Shown here piece by piece: positions 8,476 through 17,752 of a stretch of 64,000 bases of DNA; the stretch's first letter is position 1, and the number at the start of each line of letters is the position of its first letter. Made by a program: the position numbers and the translations under genes. This DNA comes from JAMXLO01 sp963726125. GTDB lineage: Bacteria; Pseudomonadota; Alphaproteobacteria; Acetobacterales; Acetobacteraceae. A model generated the notes under the pieces. That model saw only the letters and a program-made list of their open reading frames with translations, was not told where the DNA came from and did no database searches. Where the stretch lies: assembly GCA_963726125.1 (NCBI GenBank), contig CAVSBG010000009.1, positions 124,001 to 188,000 on the forward strand, in the 5' to 3' direction.

Positions 8476-8913
8476 TCAGGCGGACCCGGCGACGTACGCC
8501 TTCAGGCTGTCGACCTCGTCTTCCTGCTCCATGATGCGCGCCTTCACCACGTCGCCGATACTGATCAGGCCAACCAGCACCTCGTGGTCCATCACCGGCA
8601 GGTGACGGAAGCGCCCGAGCGTCATCATCGACATCGCTTCAGCCACAGTCGTTCCTGGGTGCGCCACCTTGAGCGCCCTGGTCATCAACTGCCCCGCCGT
8701 CATCTCCAATGTGCGAGCGCCGTTGGCGGCGAGACAGCGCACGATGTCGCGCTCGCTGACGATGCCGAGCAGCTGCTCGGCTCGATCGACCACCAGCACC
8801 GCGCCGATGCGATGCTCGGCCAGCACATTGACAAGCGTGGCAATTGTCGCAGTGGGGTCCGTCGTGGTGACCTGATACCCCTTGTGCTTGAGGATCGCGG
8901 CAACTGTTGTCAT
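8476..8913 (-). CDS. CBS domain-containing protein (two CBS repeats)
   Basis: A 145-aa protein made of a pair of CBS domains: the first ends in VVDRAEQLLGIVSERDIVRCL, the second in MDHEVLVGLISIGDVVKARI. Stand-alone CBS pairs bind adenosyl ligands and regulate partner enzymes; this type (MTTVAAILKHKG start) is widespread in alphaproteobacteria. The start at 8913 has AGAGGAG 7 bases upstream; the longer frame to 9039 is not needed. No clear partner gene adjoins it. Confidence 0.88.
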   Translation of the reverse strand: MTTVAAILKHKGYQVTTTDPTATIATLVNVLAEHRIGAVLVVDRAEQLLGIVSERDIVRCLAANGARTLEMTAGQLMTRALKVAHPGTTVAEAMSMMTLGRFRHLPVMDHEVLVGLISIGDVVKARIMEQEDEVDSLKAYVAGSA

Positions 8914-9190
8914 GGCGTTGCTCCTCTGTTCACCGGGCCAGCATGCGCTTGCGCGAGCCATGAATGCAAACGCTTGGTGTGCACTGCACAAAATCGGATC
9001 TGACAGGCGCGATGGCACGGGCCCGAGGTCGCCTCTCAAACTGCATCATTGACCTGTGGCGGCGGTGCGTGGAACTGCATTCCCCACGGTTGCTCCGCGC
9101 GCTGGACAACCGCGAAGCTATGCGCAAGATTCCCCGTCGGCACGGCACGTTCGCAACGCCACCACAACAATAAGCTCGGGGAATTCACAC

Positions 9191-10800
9191 ATGGGCGTCT
9201 CCCGCCGCACGATCCTGCGCACTGGCCTCGCGGCGGGTGTCGCAACCACCGCGCCGAACATCATACGCGCCCAGGCGCAACCGGCTGCCGGCAAGACCAT
9301 GCGTGCGGTGATGCAGGGCGACCTGCGCTCGTTCGATCCGATCTGGACCACCGCGAACATCAGCGCCTATTACGGCGCGATGGTCTACGACACGCTGTTC
9401 GCCGTCGACGACCAGTTCAAGTCGCAGCCGCAGATGGTCGGCAAGTGGGACCTGAGCGACGACAAGAAGACCTACACGTTCGAACTGCGTGACGGGCTCG
9501 GCTGGCAGGACGGCACGCCGGTCACGGCGGCCGACTGCGTCGCCTCGATCCGTCGCTGGGCGGTGCGCAATTCGGGCGGCCAGGCGATCATGGCGCGCCT
9601 GCAGGACCTCTCCGCCAAGGACGACAAGACCATCGTGCTGACGTTGAAGGAGCCGTTCGGTCTGGTGATGACCGCGCTGTCGAGTTGCACCACGCCGCTG
9701 TGCTTCATGATGCCGAAGAAGGACGCCGAGACCGATCCGTTCCAGCAGATCACCGGCCGAATTGGCTCCGGCCCGTTCACCTTCAACCAGAGCCTTACCC
9801 AGCCCGGCAGCAAGTACGTCTACGACAAGTGGGACAAATACGTGCCGCGCAAGGAACCGGCATCGGGGCTGGCCGGTGGCAAGGTGGTGCACCTCGATCA
9901 GGTGATCTGGGACAATATCGCCGACGAACAGACCGCGAGCGCGGCACTGGCTGCCGGCGAGATCGACTTCTACGAATTGCCGCCGCTCGATCTCGTGCCG
10001 CAACTGTCGGCCAATCCGGACATCAAGCTCAAGGTGCTGAACCCCACCGGCAACGACGGCATCTGCCGGCTGAATTGGCTGCATCCGCCCTTCGACAACG
10101 TGAAGGCGCGCCAGGCGATGCTGTACCTGATCGACCAGAAGGCGATCCTCAACGCGACGTTCGGCAACCCGAAATACTACCATCCGTACCGCGTCGCTGT
10201 TCGGCTACGGCACGCCGATGACGAATGACGCGAACACCGCCTGGTTCAAGGAGGCGCCGAACCCCGCCAAGGCCAAGCAGTTGTTCCAGGAAGCCGGCTA
10301 CAAGGGCGAGAAGGTCATCGTCCTGCAGGCCACCGATTTCGCGTTCATGAACAATTCGGCCCAGCTTATCGCTGGCTGGCTGCAGGGTATCGGCGTCAAC
10401 GCCGAGCTTGCGGCGATGAACTGGGGCGAGGTGATCACACGTCGCGCCAGCCAGAAGCCCGATCGACCAGGGCGGCTGGGATGTCTTCATCACCTATGGC
10501 GGCGGCTACGATTTCGCCGACCCGATCGATGCTGATTGCGCATGGCGGCGAGCGGCAAGAAGGCATGGTTCGGCTGGCCGGAGAACGCGGCTTACGAAGA
10601 AGCTGCGCACCCAATGGGCCGAGGCCGGCACGGTGGCGGAGCAACAGGCCATCGCCAAGAAGATGCAGTCGGTGGCGTATGATTTCGTGCCGATGGTGAT
10701 GCTTGGGTCGTGGAATCAGCCGGCGGCGATGCGCAAGAACATCGACGGCTTCCTCACCAATCCCGACGTGATCCCGTTCTGGAATGTTACCAAGACCTGA
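9191..10800 (+). CDS. ABC transporter substrate-binding protein, peptide/nickel family (frameshifted)
   Basis: A family 5 solute-binding protein with a Tat-like signal (SRRTILRTG, then IIRAQAQ). The MRAVMQGDLRSFDPIW and YTFELRDGLGWQDGTPVTAADC blocks are standard for the family. The frame is broken near 10190 (PYR to SLFGYGTP), at 10458-10460 (extra C), near 10530 and at about 10598 (extra G), yet homology continues through FGWPENAAYE and PVIPFWNVTKT-like tail to the stop at 10800. It heads a five-gene operon with two permeases and two ATPases. I treat the breaks as probable sequencing errors. Confidence 0.85.
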
Positions 10801-10809
10801 GCGAAGCTG

Positions 10810-11752
10810 ATGGGCGGCTACATCGCCCGCCGCCTCGGCTCGACCCTGGTCGTGATGGCGATCGTCGGCGTGATCGTGTTCCTGCTGGTGCATCTCGCGC
10901 CGGGCAGCCCGGCCGCGATCATCGCCGGCGACAACGCCAGCCCGGCGCAGATCGACATGATCAGCCACCAGCTCGGCCTGGATGAGCCGCTGCCGGTGCA
11001 GTTCGGCATCTGGGCGTGGAACATCCTGCGCGGCAATTTCGGCACGTCGATCTTCTCCGGGGCGCCGGTCATGCAACTGGTCGTGGGACGGCTGCCGGCC
11101 ACTGTCTCGCTGAGCCTCGTCACCATCATGTTTGCCGCAACGATTGCAGTGACGGCTGGCGTGTTCGCTGCCTGGCGCGCCGGTGGCGTGCTCGACCGTT
11201 GCCTGATGGGTGTCGCTGCGCTGGGCTTCTCAGTGCCGGTGTTCGTGGTTGGATATTTCCTGATCTACCTGTTCGCCATCACGCTGCATTGGCTGCCGGT
11301 GCAGGGCTACGTTGCCGTTGTCGAGCGGCGTGTGGCCGTGGCTCAGCCATCTGGTGCTGCCGGCACTCGCCCTCGGCCTCGCCTACCTCGCGTTGATCGC
11401 CCGCATCACGCGGGCCAGCATGCTGGAAGTGCTGTCCGAGGACTATATCCGCACCGCGCGGGCCAAGGGCGCTTCGTCGCTGAGCCAGCTGTTCCACCAC
11501 GCTCTGCGCAACGCCGGCGTGCCGATCGCGACAGTGATCGGCATCGGCATCGCGCTGTTGATCAGCGGTGTTGTGCTGACGGAGACCGTGTTCAACATCC
11601 CCGGCATCGGCCGCCTGACCGTCGATGCGATCACCAATCGCGACTACCCGATCATCCAGGGCGTGATGGTGATCTTCTCCGGCGCCTACGTGGTGATCAA
11701 CCTGCTGGTCGATCTCAGCTACTCGCTGATCGATCCTCGCATTTCGCGCTGA
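10810..11752 (+). CDS. ABC transporter permease, DppB-type (one frameshift)
   Basis: Inner-membrane permease of a peptide/nickel-type importer. The N-terminus (YIARRLGSTLVVMAIVGVIV), the LGLDEPLPVQFG segment and the EAA-loop (RTARAKGASSLSQLFHHALRNA) are family hallmarks. An extra T at 11312-11313 (GTG became GTTG) breaks the frame in the periplasmic loop before PLSSGVWPWL; both sides align to one protein of about 313 aa. Start ATG 10810 lies 10 bp after the binding-protein stop. Confidence 0.87.
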
Positions 11753-11756
11753 GCCG

Positions 11757-12630
11757 ATGTCGGAAGCCGCCCTCTCCGCGATCGCCGTTTCGGAACGTCC
11801 ACGCAACCTCCGCCGTTTCTGGCGCCGCAATCCAACGCTGCTGATCGGCGGAGGCGTTATCGCCGTCATGGTGCTGCTCGCACTGGCGGCGCCGCTGTTC
11901 GCCGGCAATCCGCTGGCGATGGACCCGATGCACCGGCTGCGTCCGCCATCGGCGCTGCATTGGTTTGGCAGCGACAACCTCGGCCGCGACGTGTTCGCCC
12001 GCACGGTGTTCGGCGCGCGCATCTCGCTGCTGCTCGGCGTCACGGTGGCATTCGGGCGCCATCGCCGGCGGCCTGCTGATCGGTCTGCTGTGCGGGTTCT
12101 ATCACCGTGTCGACGCCGTGGTGATGCGCGTGATGGACGGGCTGATGGCGATCCCGTCCATCCTGCTCGCGATCGCGCTGGTGTCGCTGTGGCATGGGGG
12201 AGTCCCGGTGGTGATCCTCGCGATTTTGGTGCCGGAGTTGCCGCGCGACGTACGGCTGGTGCGTTCCATCGTGCTGGGCGTGCGCGAGCGTCCTTATGTC
12301 GAAGCGGCGATCGCCGGCGGAGCGCGCACCGGCAAGATCCTGCGCCGCCACATCCTGCCCAGCACCATCGCGCCGCTGACCGTGCAGGGAACCTACGTGT
12401 GCGCGTCAGCCATTTTGGTGGAAGCCGGCTTGTCGTTCCTCGGCGCCGGCATCCCGCCGAACATTCCGACCTGGGGCAACATGATCGCCGGCTCGCAACT
12501 CTACCTCGCCATCGCGCCGTGGACGATATTCTGTCCCGGCATCGCGCTGGCCGTGCTGGTGCTGGCGGTCAACCTGTTGGGCGACGGACTGCGTGACCTG
12601 CTCGATCCGCGCCTGTCACGCCAACCATGA
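11757..12630 (+). CDS. ABC transporter permease, DppC-type (one frameshift)
   Basis: Second permease of the importer. It has the usual N-terminal cytoplasmic tail and first helix (RRNPTLLIGGGVIAVMVL), HWFGSDNLGRDVFARTVFGAR, and the EAA loop in VEAAIAGGARTGKILRRHILPS. An extra G at 12053-12056 (TTCGGGCGCC) shifts the frame after VAFG; the protein resumes as AIAGGLLIGLLCGF. Start ATG 11757 is 4 bp after DppB; its stop overlaps the next ATG (ATGA). Confidence 0.87.
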
Positions 12631-13610
12631 CGGCGTCCGAGTTGCTGGATGTCGAAGCGCTGAGCACGCAGTTCGACAGCGGCGATGGCGTGGTCCGGGC
12701 GGTGGATCGGCTGAGCCTGACCATCGCGCCCGGCGAGACGCTCGGCCTGGTCGGCGAATCCGGTTGTGGCAAGAGCGTCACTGCATTGTCGGTGATGCGG
12801 CTGCTGCCCAAGAACGGTCGCGTGGTTTCCGGTTCGGTGCGTTTCAATGGTCAGGAACTGGTGTCGCTGTCCGAACCGGAAATGCGCGCCATCCGCGGCA
12901 ACCGGATCGCCATGATCTTCCAGGAGCCGATGACCAGTCTGAACCCGGTGCACACCATCGGCGCTCAGATCGCCGAGGCGGTGCGCATCCACGAAAATGC
13001 TGGACACGCTGTGGCGATTGCACGCGCGCGCGAGATGCTGCGGCTGGTGCATATTCCTGATGCCGAGCACCGGGTGCGTGATTATCCGCATCAGTTCTCC
13101 GGCGGGATGCGCCAGCGCGCGATGATCGCGATGGCGCTGGCGTGTTCGCCGCAACTGCTGATCGCCGACGAACCGACCACGGCGCTCGACGTTACCATTC
13201 AGGCGCAGATCTTGCGACTGATGCTGGAGCTGAAGGAACGCATCGGGGCTGCGATATTGCTGATCACGCATGACCTGGGCGTGGTGGCGGAGACCTGCCA
13301 GCGCGTCATCGTCATGTACGCCGGCCGCGCCGTTGAGGAGGCGCCAGTGCTGGAGCTGTTCGACCATCCTGCGCATCCGTATACACGCGGACTGCTGACC
13401 TCGATGCCGCGCCGTGCCGCCGCGCGTCGGCATCGGCTGCCCGAAATCGCCGGCATGGTGCCGTCGTTGAAGCAGGTGATACCAGGCTGCAGCTTTGCGC
13501 CTCGGTGTCCGATCGCCATCGCTCGGTGTCATGTCGAGCGACCGGCGATGCTGGAATTGGAGCCTGGTCATCGCGCTGCCTGCTGGCGGCCTTACGAAGC
13601 GCCAGCGTGA
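12627..13610 (+). CDS. ABC transporter ATP-binding protein, DppD-type
   Basis: A 327-aa ATPase with Walker A GESGCGKS, the QEPMTSLNP Q-loop region, the signature FSGGMRQRAMIA, Walker B LLIADEPTTALD and the LLITHDLG switch histidine. The C-terminal Cys-bearing oligopeptide/dipeptide domain (PGCSFAPRCPIAIARC) is typical of DppD/OppD and of iron-sulfur-cluster-containing members. Start overlaps the DppC stop (ATGA). Intact frame. Confidence 0.93.
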   Translation: MTASELLDVEALSTQFDSGDGVVRAVDRLSLTIAPGETLGLVGESGCGKSVTALSVMRLLPKNGRVVSGSVRFNGQELVSLSEPEMRAIRGNRIAMIFQEPMTSLNPVHTIGAQIAEAVRIHENAGHAVAIARAREMLRLVHIPDAEHRVRDYPHQFSGGMRQRAMIAMALACSPQLLIADEPTTALDVTIQAQILRLMLELKERIGAAILLITHDLGVVAETCQRVIVMYAGRAVEEAPVLELFDHPAHPYTRGLLTSMPRRAAARRHRLPEIAGMVPSLKQVIPGCSFAPRCPIAIARCHVERPAMLELEPGHRAACWRPYEAPA

Positions 13611-14593
13611 GCACGTCGTCGCCACCCGTGCTTGTCGTCGAGGACCTGCACAAGCGCTTCCCGATTCAACGCGGGCTGCTGCGTCGTACTGTGGCCGAGG
13701 TGCGCGCGGTCGATGGTGTTTCGTTCAGCCTGCGCGCGGGCGAGACACTGTGCATCGTTGGTGAATCGGGGTGTGGCAAATCGACCGTGGCCAAGCTGAT
13801 CCTGCGTCTGATGCCGCCCAGCAGCGGTCGTATCGTCATCGAAGGCACCGACATCACCACGCTCGACGCTGCCGCGATGCGGCCGTTCCGGCAGCGCGCG
13901 CAGATGGTGTTTCAGGATCCGTACTCGTCACTCAATCCGCGGCTGTCGGCTGAACAGATCGTTACCGAACCGATCGAGAACTTCCAGACGCTGTCAGGCG
14001 GCGAACGTCGAGATCGGGCGACAGGGCTGCTTGCGCGCGTTGGGCTGGGTCGGGAGGCGCTGAGCAAATTCCCATTCGAATTTTCCGGCGGTCAGCGCCA
14101 GCGTCTTGGCATCGCGCGCGCGCTCGCGCTGAACCCGTCGCTGATCATCGCCGATGAACCGGTGTCCGCGCTCGATGTGTCGGTGCAGGCGCAGGTGCTG
14201 AACCTGCTGCTCGATCTGCAGGATGAGTTCAGCCTGGCGTATGTGTTCATCTCGCACGACCTTGGTGTGGTCGAGCACATCGGACACCGCATCGCGGTGA
14301 TGTATCTCGGACGCATCGTGGAGCTGGCCGACCGCGATACGCTGTTCGCGTCACCGCAACATCCATATTCCGAGGCGCTGATCGCCGCCGCGCCGATCCC
14401 CGACCCACGCGCCGTGCGGCGGCAGGCGGTCATCGAGGGTGAGGTGCCCAGCCCGGTGAACCCGCCCAGCGGCTGCACCTTCCATCCGCGCTGTCCGCTC
14501 GCCATCGCCCGCTGCCGGCGTGAGGAACCGAAGCTTACGAGCCTGGCGGACGGCCGGCTGGTCGCCTGTCACGTTCGCGCGCCAGCATTGTGA
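13607..14593 (+). CDS. ABC transporter ATP-binding protein, DppF-type
   Basis: A 328-aa ATPase starting at GTG 13607, whose GTGA overlaps the stop of the DppD-type gene; upstream in-frame starts belong to shadow sequence. Motifs: Walker A GESGCGKST, QDPYSSLNPR, signature FSGGQRQRLGIA, Walker B LIIADEPVSALD, VFISHDLG, and the C-terminal SGCTFHPRCPLAIARC domain. It completes a five-gene peptide/nickel-type importer: binding protein, two permeases, two ATPases. Confidence 0.93.
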   Translation: MSTSSPPVLVVEDLHKRFPIQRGLLRRTVAEVRAVDGVSFSLRAGETLCIVGESGCGKSTVAKLILRLMPPSSGRIVIEGTDITTLDAAAMRPFRQRAQMVFQDPYSSLNPRLSAEQIVTEPIENFQTLSGGERRDRATGLLARVGLGREALSKFPFEFSGGQRQRLGIARALALNPSLIIADEPVSALDVSVQAQVLNLLLDLQDEFSLAYVFISHDLGVVEHIGHRIAVMYLGRIVELADRDTLFASPQHPYSEALIAAAPIPDPRAVRRQAVIEGEVPSPVNPPSGCTFHPRCPLAIARCRREEPKLTSLADGRLVACHVRAPAL

Positions 14594-14786
14594 GGTGCGG
14601 GAACTGCGCTGCCCACGATCGCAGCCGGGCGCTGCATCGCGTCCATCCGGACACCGGCTACGATGAAACCGCCGCTGACTTGTTTGGTGCTGCGCACGTT
14701 GGGATTGGCCAGTCGCTCGAGCGGCTCTGACTGCAATGGCCTTGAGGCGGCGAGGGCTGTGAGGCGTGAGGCAGCGCAAGGTATTT

Positions 14787-15195
14787 CAACCACTGACGCA
14801 CACTGATGATGGCGCGGTGAACCGGACCACCGAGCGGTTTTGGGCGGCGCTTTCGGGTTTTGATTACGCTTCGCGTTGGGTTTCTGGAAAAGGTCCACGA
14901 GAACGCGTTGGTGCACGAGTTGCCCAAACGTGCGTTGGACGTTGTGCGGCGGTGTGGGGTCACTGTTACATCTGATGGAGTGGTGGTCGAGGGGTCGCTT
15001 ATTGTCGAATTGAAAGTGGTCGAGGCGGTCGATGACGGGGACAACACGGAGTGTCTCAACTACTCTGAAGGCGACCGGGCTGCGTTTCTGCCTGCTGTTG
15101 AACTTTGGGAGGTCGCGGCTGGAAATCGAGCGGATTGCTCACGGCAGTTGAGGCCGCTCGGTATATCAGTGTGTATCCGTGTGCATCGGTGGTTA
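14787..15195. mobile_element. GxxExxY cassette flanked by imperfect inverted repeats
   Basis: The left end (AACCACTGACGCACACTGAT, 14788-14807) and the reverse complement of the right end (AACCACCGATGCACACGGAT, complement of 15176-15195) match at 17 of 20 positions. Between them lies a decayed GxxExxY gene. The same end sequence, as a perfect repeat, bounds a 121-bp element at 53173-53293. No transposase is present; mobility, if any, would have to be supplied in trans. This is my interpretation of the shared ends. Confidence 0.5.
14860..15150 (+). pseudogene. GxxExxY family protein (PDDEXK_3-like), degraded
   Basis: The text RVGFLEKVHENALVHEL, then DGVVVEGSLIVELK, ECLNY and (in another frame) RFCLLLNFGRSRLEIERIAHG follows the GxxExxY family step by step. 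The name-giving Tyr is His, the segment carrying the catalytic Asp before VELK has been deleted, and at least one frameshift lies before the C-terminus. The N-terminal start is not readable. The family has a PD-(D/E)XK nuclease-like fold and no settled function. Clearly non-functional here. Confidence 0.72.
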
Positions 15196-15255
15196 TAATT
15201 TCTTTCTTATACACAATCATCACTGACGGGAGCTTATCCCCTTTCTCGTCATGAC

Positions 15256-15660
15256 AAAGCTTTTCCAGGCTATCCGAGGTGGCAGTACGCCACAACTGGT
15301 GGCCGGACTTCGCCCGGCCATGACGCTGAGGCCGCGCGGATGGCTCTGGTTGGGGCAGGGCGAATCACGATGGCCGGGCCGGCTGTTGTTCGGTTCCACC
15401 CGCAGTTTCACCCCCTCCCTGCCTCCCCCGCTTCGCGGGAGAGGGGTGGTGGCGGTGGTCGAAATCGGGAGCTGTCAGGGCGGGCCGGTGGCCAGGGCCG
15501 CGAGCAAGGTTTATTTTCTGCGCCGATGTCCCTCAACGTCATGCCGACAGAGGTCGGCATCCATGTCTTTGCTGATAGCAACAAGAGAAGATGTGGATCG
15601 GCCGCCTGCGCACGCCATGCGCGGTACCACCGCCGACGGGTCATTCATTGGGGCCACTAG
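15256..15660. repeat. Cluster of three dispersed repeat types
   Basis: About 400 bp without a gene. It holds a VPAT-type repeat (15285-15330, CTGGTGGCCGGACTTCGCCC and on), a C/G-run hairpin (15408-15450), and a GIH-type palindrome (ATGCCGACAGAGGTCGGCAT at 15541-15560, with perfect 8-bp arms, followed by CCATGTCTTTG). The long open frame through this stretch is composed of these repeats and antisense otsB. Confidence 0.65.
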
Positions 15661-15715
15661 TATAAGGGGCTGTCGGCGTTGGCGGGGTTTCCTGCGTCGA
15701 GCGGGCCGTGCGAGT

Positions 15716-16462
15716 TCAGTGGCTGTGCGCAGACCGCTGCCGTGGCACGGGCCACGCCCCGCTCGCCGCGATCTCGCCCAACCAGGCGCGCACGCCCGCT
15801 GCGTCACCGAACTCGTCCTGGACCCTCAGGCCGGCGCCGCCCATTTCGGCGGCTGCCCTGATGCCATCCTCGTCCGTGACGTCGTCGCCCAGGAACACCG
15901 GCAGCCGACCGTGAAACGGCGGGCGTTCCATCAACGCCGCAACAGCGGTGCCCTTGTGGACCCCGCGTGGCCGCACTTCCCAGATCATGTTGCCCGCGAG
16001 CAGTTCGAATTCGTCGCTTTTGGCGAGCATAGTGGTGAGGCCATCGCACAGCGCCGCGCTGGCGGCGGGCACTGCGCGATAATGCAACGAAAACCCACGC
16101 TCCTTGACTTCGAGCAGCGCTCCCGGATGCTCGGCGGTCAGACGCTCCGCCTCGATGAGCCAATCGACCGGGGGTGCCGGCAGCATCGGCCGTTCAACCG
16201 GCGCACCTGGCGCATGCCGGATCGCCGCACCATGCTCGCCTGCGACGGCAAACGGCAGATCACCCAGCAGCGCATCAATCATTTCGATTGGCCGCCCCGT
16301 AACGATCGCAATCGCATCGCCCAGCAACAGCCGCAGCGCGCGCAGCGCTACGGGAACATCCGGCGGCACGATCACGGAGGATGGCGTGGGTGCGATATCC
16401 AGCAGCGTGCCATCCAGATCAATCAGCAACGCTGCCTGCGAGAACGGCGGCAACGACATCAT
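15716..16462 (-). CDS. otsB: Trehalose-6-phosphate phosphatase
   Basis: A 248-aa HAD-superfamily phosphatase that converts trehalose 6-phosphate to trehalose. Motif I DLDGTLLD lies near residue 16, motif II is in AIVTGRP, AGEHGA is the family substrate loop, and motif IV is GDDVTDEDG. GVHKGTAV contains the conserved Lys. The start is one of two adjacent ATG codons (16462, 16459). It is 9 bp after the DUF2155 gene. No otsA is visible, so trehalose 6-phosphate synthase must lie elsewhere. Confidence 0.92.
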   Translation of the reverse strand: MMSLPPFSQAALLIDLDGTLLDIAPTPSSVIVPPDVPVALRALRLLLGDAIAIVTGRPIEMIDALLGDLPFAVAGEHGAAIRHAPGAPVERPMLPAPPVDWLIEAERLTAEHPGALLEVKERGFSLHYRAVPAASAALCDGLTTMLAKSDEFELLAGNMIWEVRPRGVHKGTAVAALMERPPFHGRLPVFLGDDVTDEDGIRAAAEMGGAGLRVQDEFGDAAGVRAWLGEIAASGAWPVPRQRSAHSH

Positions 16463-16471
16463 CCTGGTTCG

Positions 16472-17041
16472 CTACGCCTGGCAGCCCACGACGCGCACGT
16501 CGTAGATCGGACTCTGCAGCATCGAGGCTGACGGCTCATTCGCCAGCATCCAACCCTGGAACCCGGGCACATCCGCATGGCTGTCGGTGATCGTCAGATA
16601 CGCCGCGGAATCCCGCGCCTGATCCGCCGGATGGATTTTGCACGCCTGCACCTGGATGGTCAGCGAGCCGAATTTCCCCTGCTGTCCCACCTTCACATCA
16701 AGCACGGCACTCTGCGCATTCACCTTGTCGAGCACCTGCACCTGGGCACTGCCCTGTGGCTGCCAGATGAGCTGGATCGGTTGTGGCGGCGTGGGGGCGG
16801 TATCCTGCGGCGTTGTCTGCGTCGTCGTCTGCGGCGGTGCCGGCTGCGCGGCCTGCGGCGTCGTCGGGGCCATGTCGCCCTGCGACGGAATCGACGGTGC
16901 CTGTTCCTGCGGAGCCTGGTCCGGCGTTGGTGTCAGCACAGTCGGCGGCGGCAACGGCGAGGCGACGATCGCCCCGGCAGTCTGTGCCCAGGCGATGGCC
17001 GGAAAAGCGGCCACAGCGATCATGCCGACGAGCAACCTCAT
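16472..17041 (-). CDS. DUF2155 domain-containing exported protein
   Basis: A 189-aa protein with a signal peptide (MRLLVGMIAVAAFPAIAWAQ), a low-complexity Pro/Thr/Gln linker (about residues 25-85) and a C-terminal DUF2155 domain (VQVLDKVNAQSAVLDVKVGQ, CKIHP, GWMLANEPSASMLQSPIYDV, final CQA). In alphaproteobacteria this family is regularly linked to NDUFA12 and is exported; its biochemical role is not established. ATG at 17041 overlaps the stop of the preceding 73-aa gene (ATGA). Confidence 0.85.
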   Translation of the reverse strand: MRLLVGMIAVAAFPAIAWAQTAGAIVASPLPPPTVLTPTPDQAPQEQAPSIPSQGDMAPTTPQAAQPAPPQTTTQTTPQDTAPTPPQPIQLIWQPQGSAQVQVLDKVNAQSAVLDVKVGQQGKFGSLTIQVQACKIHPADQARDSAAYLTITDSHADVPGFQGWMLANEPSASMLQSPIYDVRVVGCQA

Positions 17042-17259
17042 CGGACCGCGCGCTTCGGCGATTCCAGGCCTTCGACCATACCTGACAGAACGCGACGCAT
17101 TGCCTGCTCGTCGACACCCATCAGCACGGCGTCCTCGAACGCATCCTGCAGCGCCTGGGCGAGCTCGGCATGGTTTTCCGCCAGCATGCGAAGCTTCTCC
17201 CGGCACGACACCGGGGCGCCATCGGGCTGCGGCCAAACGGTGGGCGGCGCCGGGATCAC
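17038..17259 (-). CDS. Conserved small hypothetical protein between mlaD and DUF2155
   Basis: A 73-aa protein that is easily missed because its start is GTG at 17259, overlapping the mlaD stop (GTGA), while its own stop overlaps the DUF2155 ATG. Such double overlap argues for translational coupling and a real gene. The sequence has one Cys (APVSCREKLRML) and a long helical region (NHAELAQALQDAFEDAVLMGVDEQAMRRVLSGMVEGL). No domain recognised. Confidence 0.7.
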   Translation of the reverse strand: MIPAPPTVWPQPDGAPVSCREKLRMLAENHAELAQALQDAFEDAVLMGVDEQAMRRVLSGMVEGLESPKRAVR

Positions 17260-17750
17260 GGCTTCGCTGTCCCACCGGCTGCGCCTGGCTGGCCTGGCTT
17301 CGGCGCATTGGTCAAACTGAAGATGAACTTGCCCAACAGCTCCTCGAGACTCACCGACCCCTGGGTAATGGTGACGGACTGCCCGGGCTGCAACACCGCC
17401 TCGTCGCCCCCAGGCTGCAAGGAGAGGAATTTGCCGCCAAGCAGGCTCTCGCTGGTGATGATGGCGGCGCTGTCCTTGGGCAGCCGAATATCGTCGCGCA
17501 CGGAAAACGTCACCACCGCTTCGAAGCTTTTCGGGTCGATGCTCACGGCATCGACGGAGCCCACCTTGACGCCCGCCAGACGTACGTCGGACCCGGCGCC
17601 CAGGCCATCGATATGCTCGAACCTGGCGTTCAACAGATAGCCCGACACCGAGGTCCGGCCCGAATGCGCGACCGCGTAGCCCAGGAAGCCCGCCGCCAGC
17701 AGCAGGACCACGGCTCCGGTCAGCACCTCGACGATGCTGCGGCGGCCCAT
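17256..17750 (-). CDS. mlaD: MlaD-family MCE lipid-transport protein
   Basis: A 164-aa protein with one N-terminal membrane anchor (VEVLTGAVVLLLAAGFLGYAV) and an MCE domain (YLLNARFEHIDGLGAGSDVRLAGVKVG). MlaD forms a hexameric ring on the inner-membrane MlaFEDB complex and passes phospholipids between membranes. The mlaE and mlaF genes are not in the window. It sits 2 bp after NDUFA12, an order common in alphaproteobacteria. Confidence 0.9.
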   Translation of the reverse strand: MGRRSIVEVLTGAVVLLLAAGFLGYAVAHSGRTSVSGYLLNARFEHIDGLGAGSDVRLAGVKVGSVDAVSIDPKSFEAVVTFSVRDDIRLPKDSAAIITSESLLGGKFLSLQPGGDEAVLQPGQSVTITQGSVSLEELLGKFIFSLTNAPKPGQPGAAGGTAKP

Positions 17751-17752
17751 GC

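Noticed and set aside
15251..16531. 426-codon plus-strand open frame
   Set aside because: It is made of dispersed repeats and the antisense of otsB; the minus-strand trehalose-phosphatase motifs are unmistakable.
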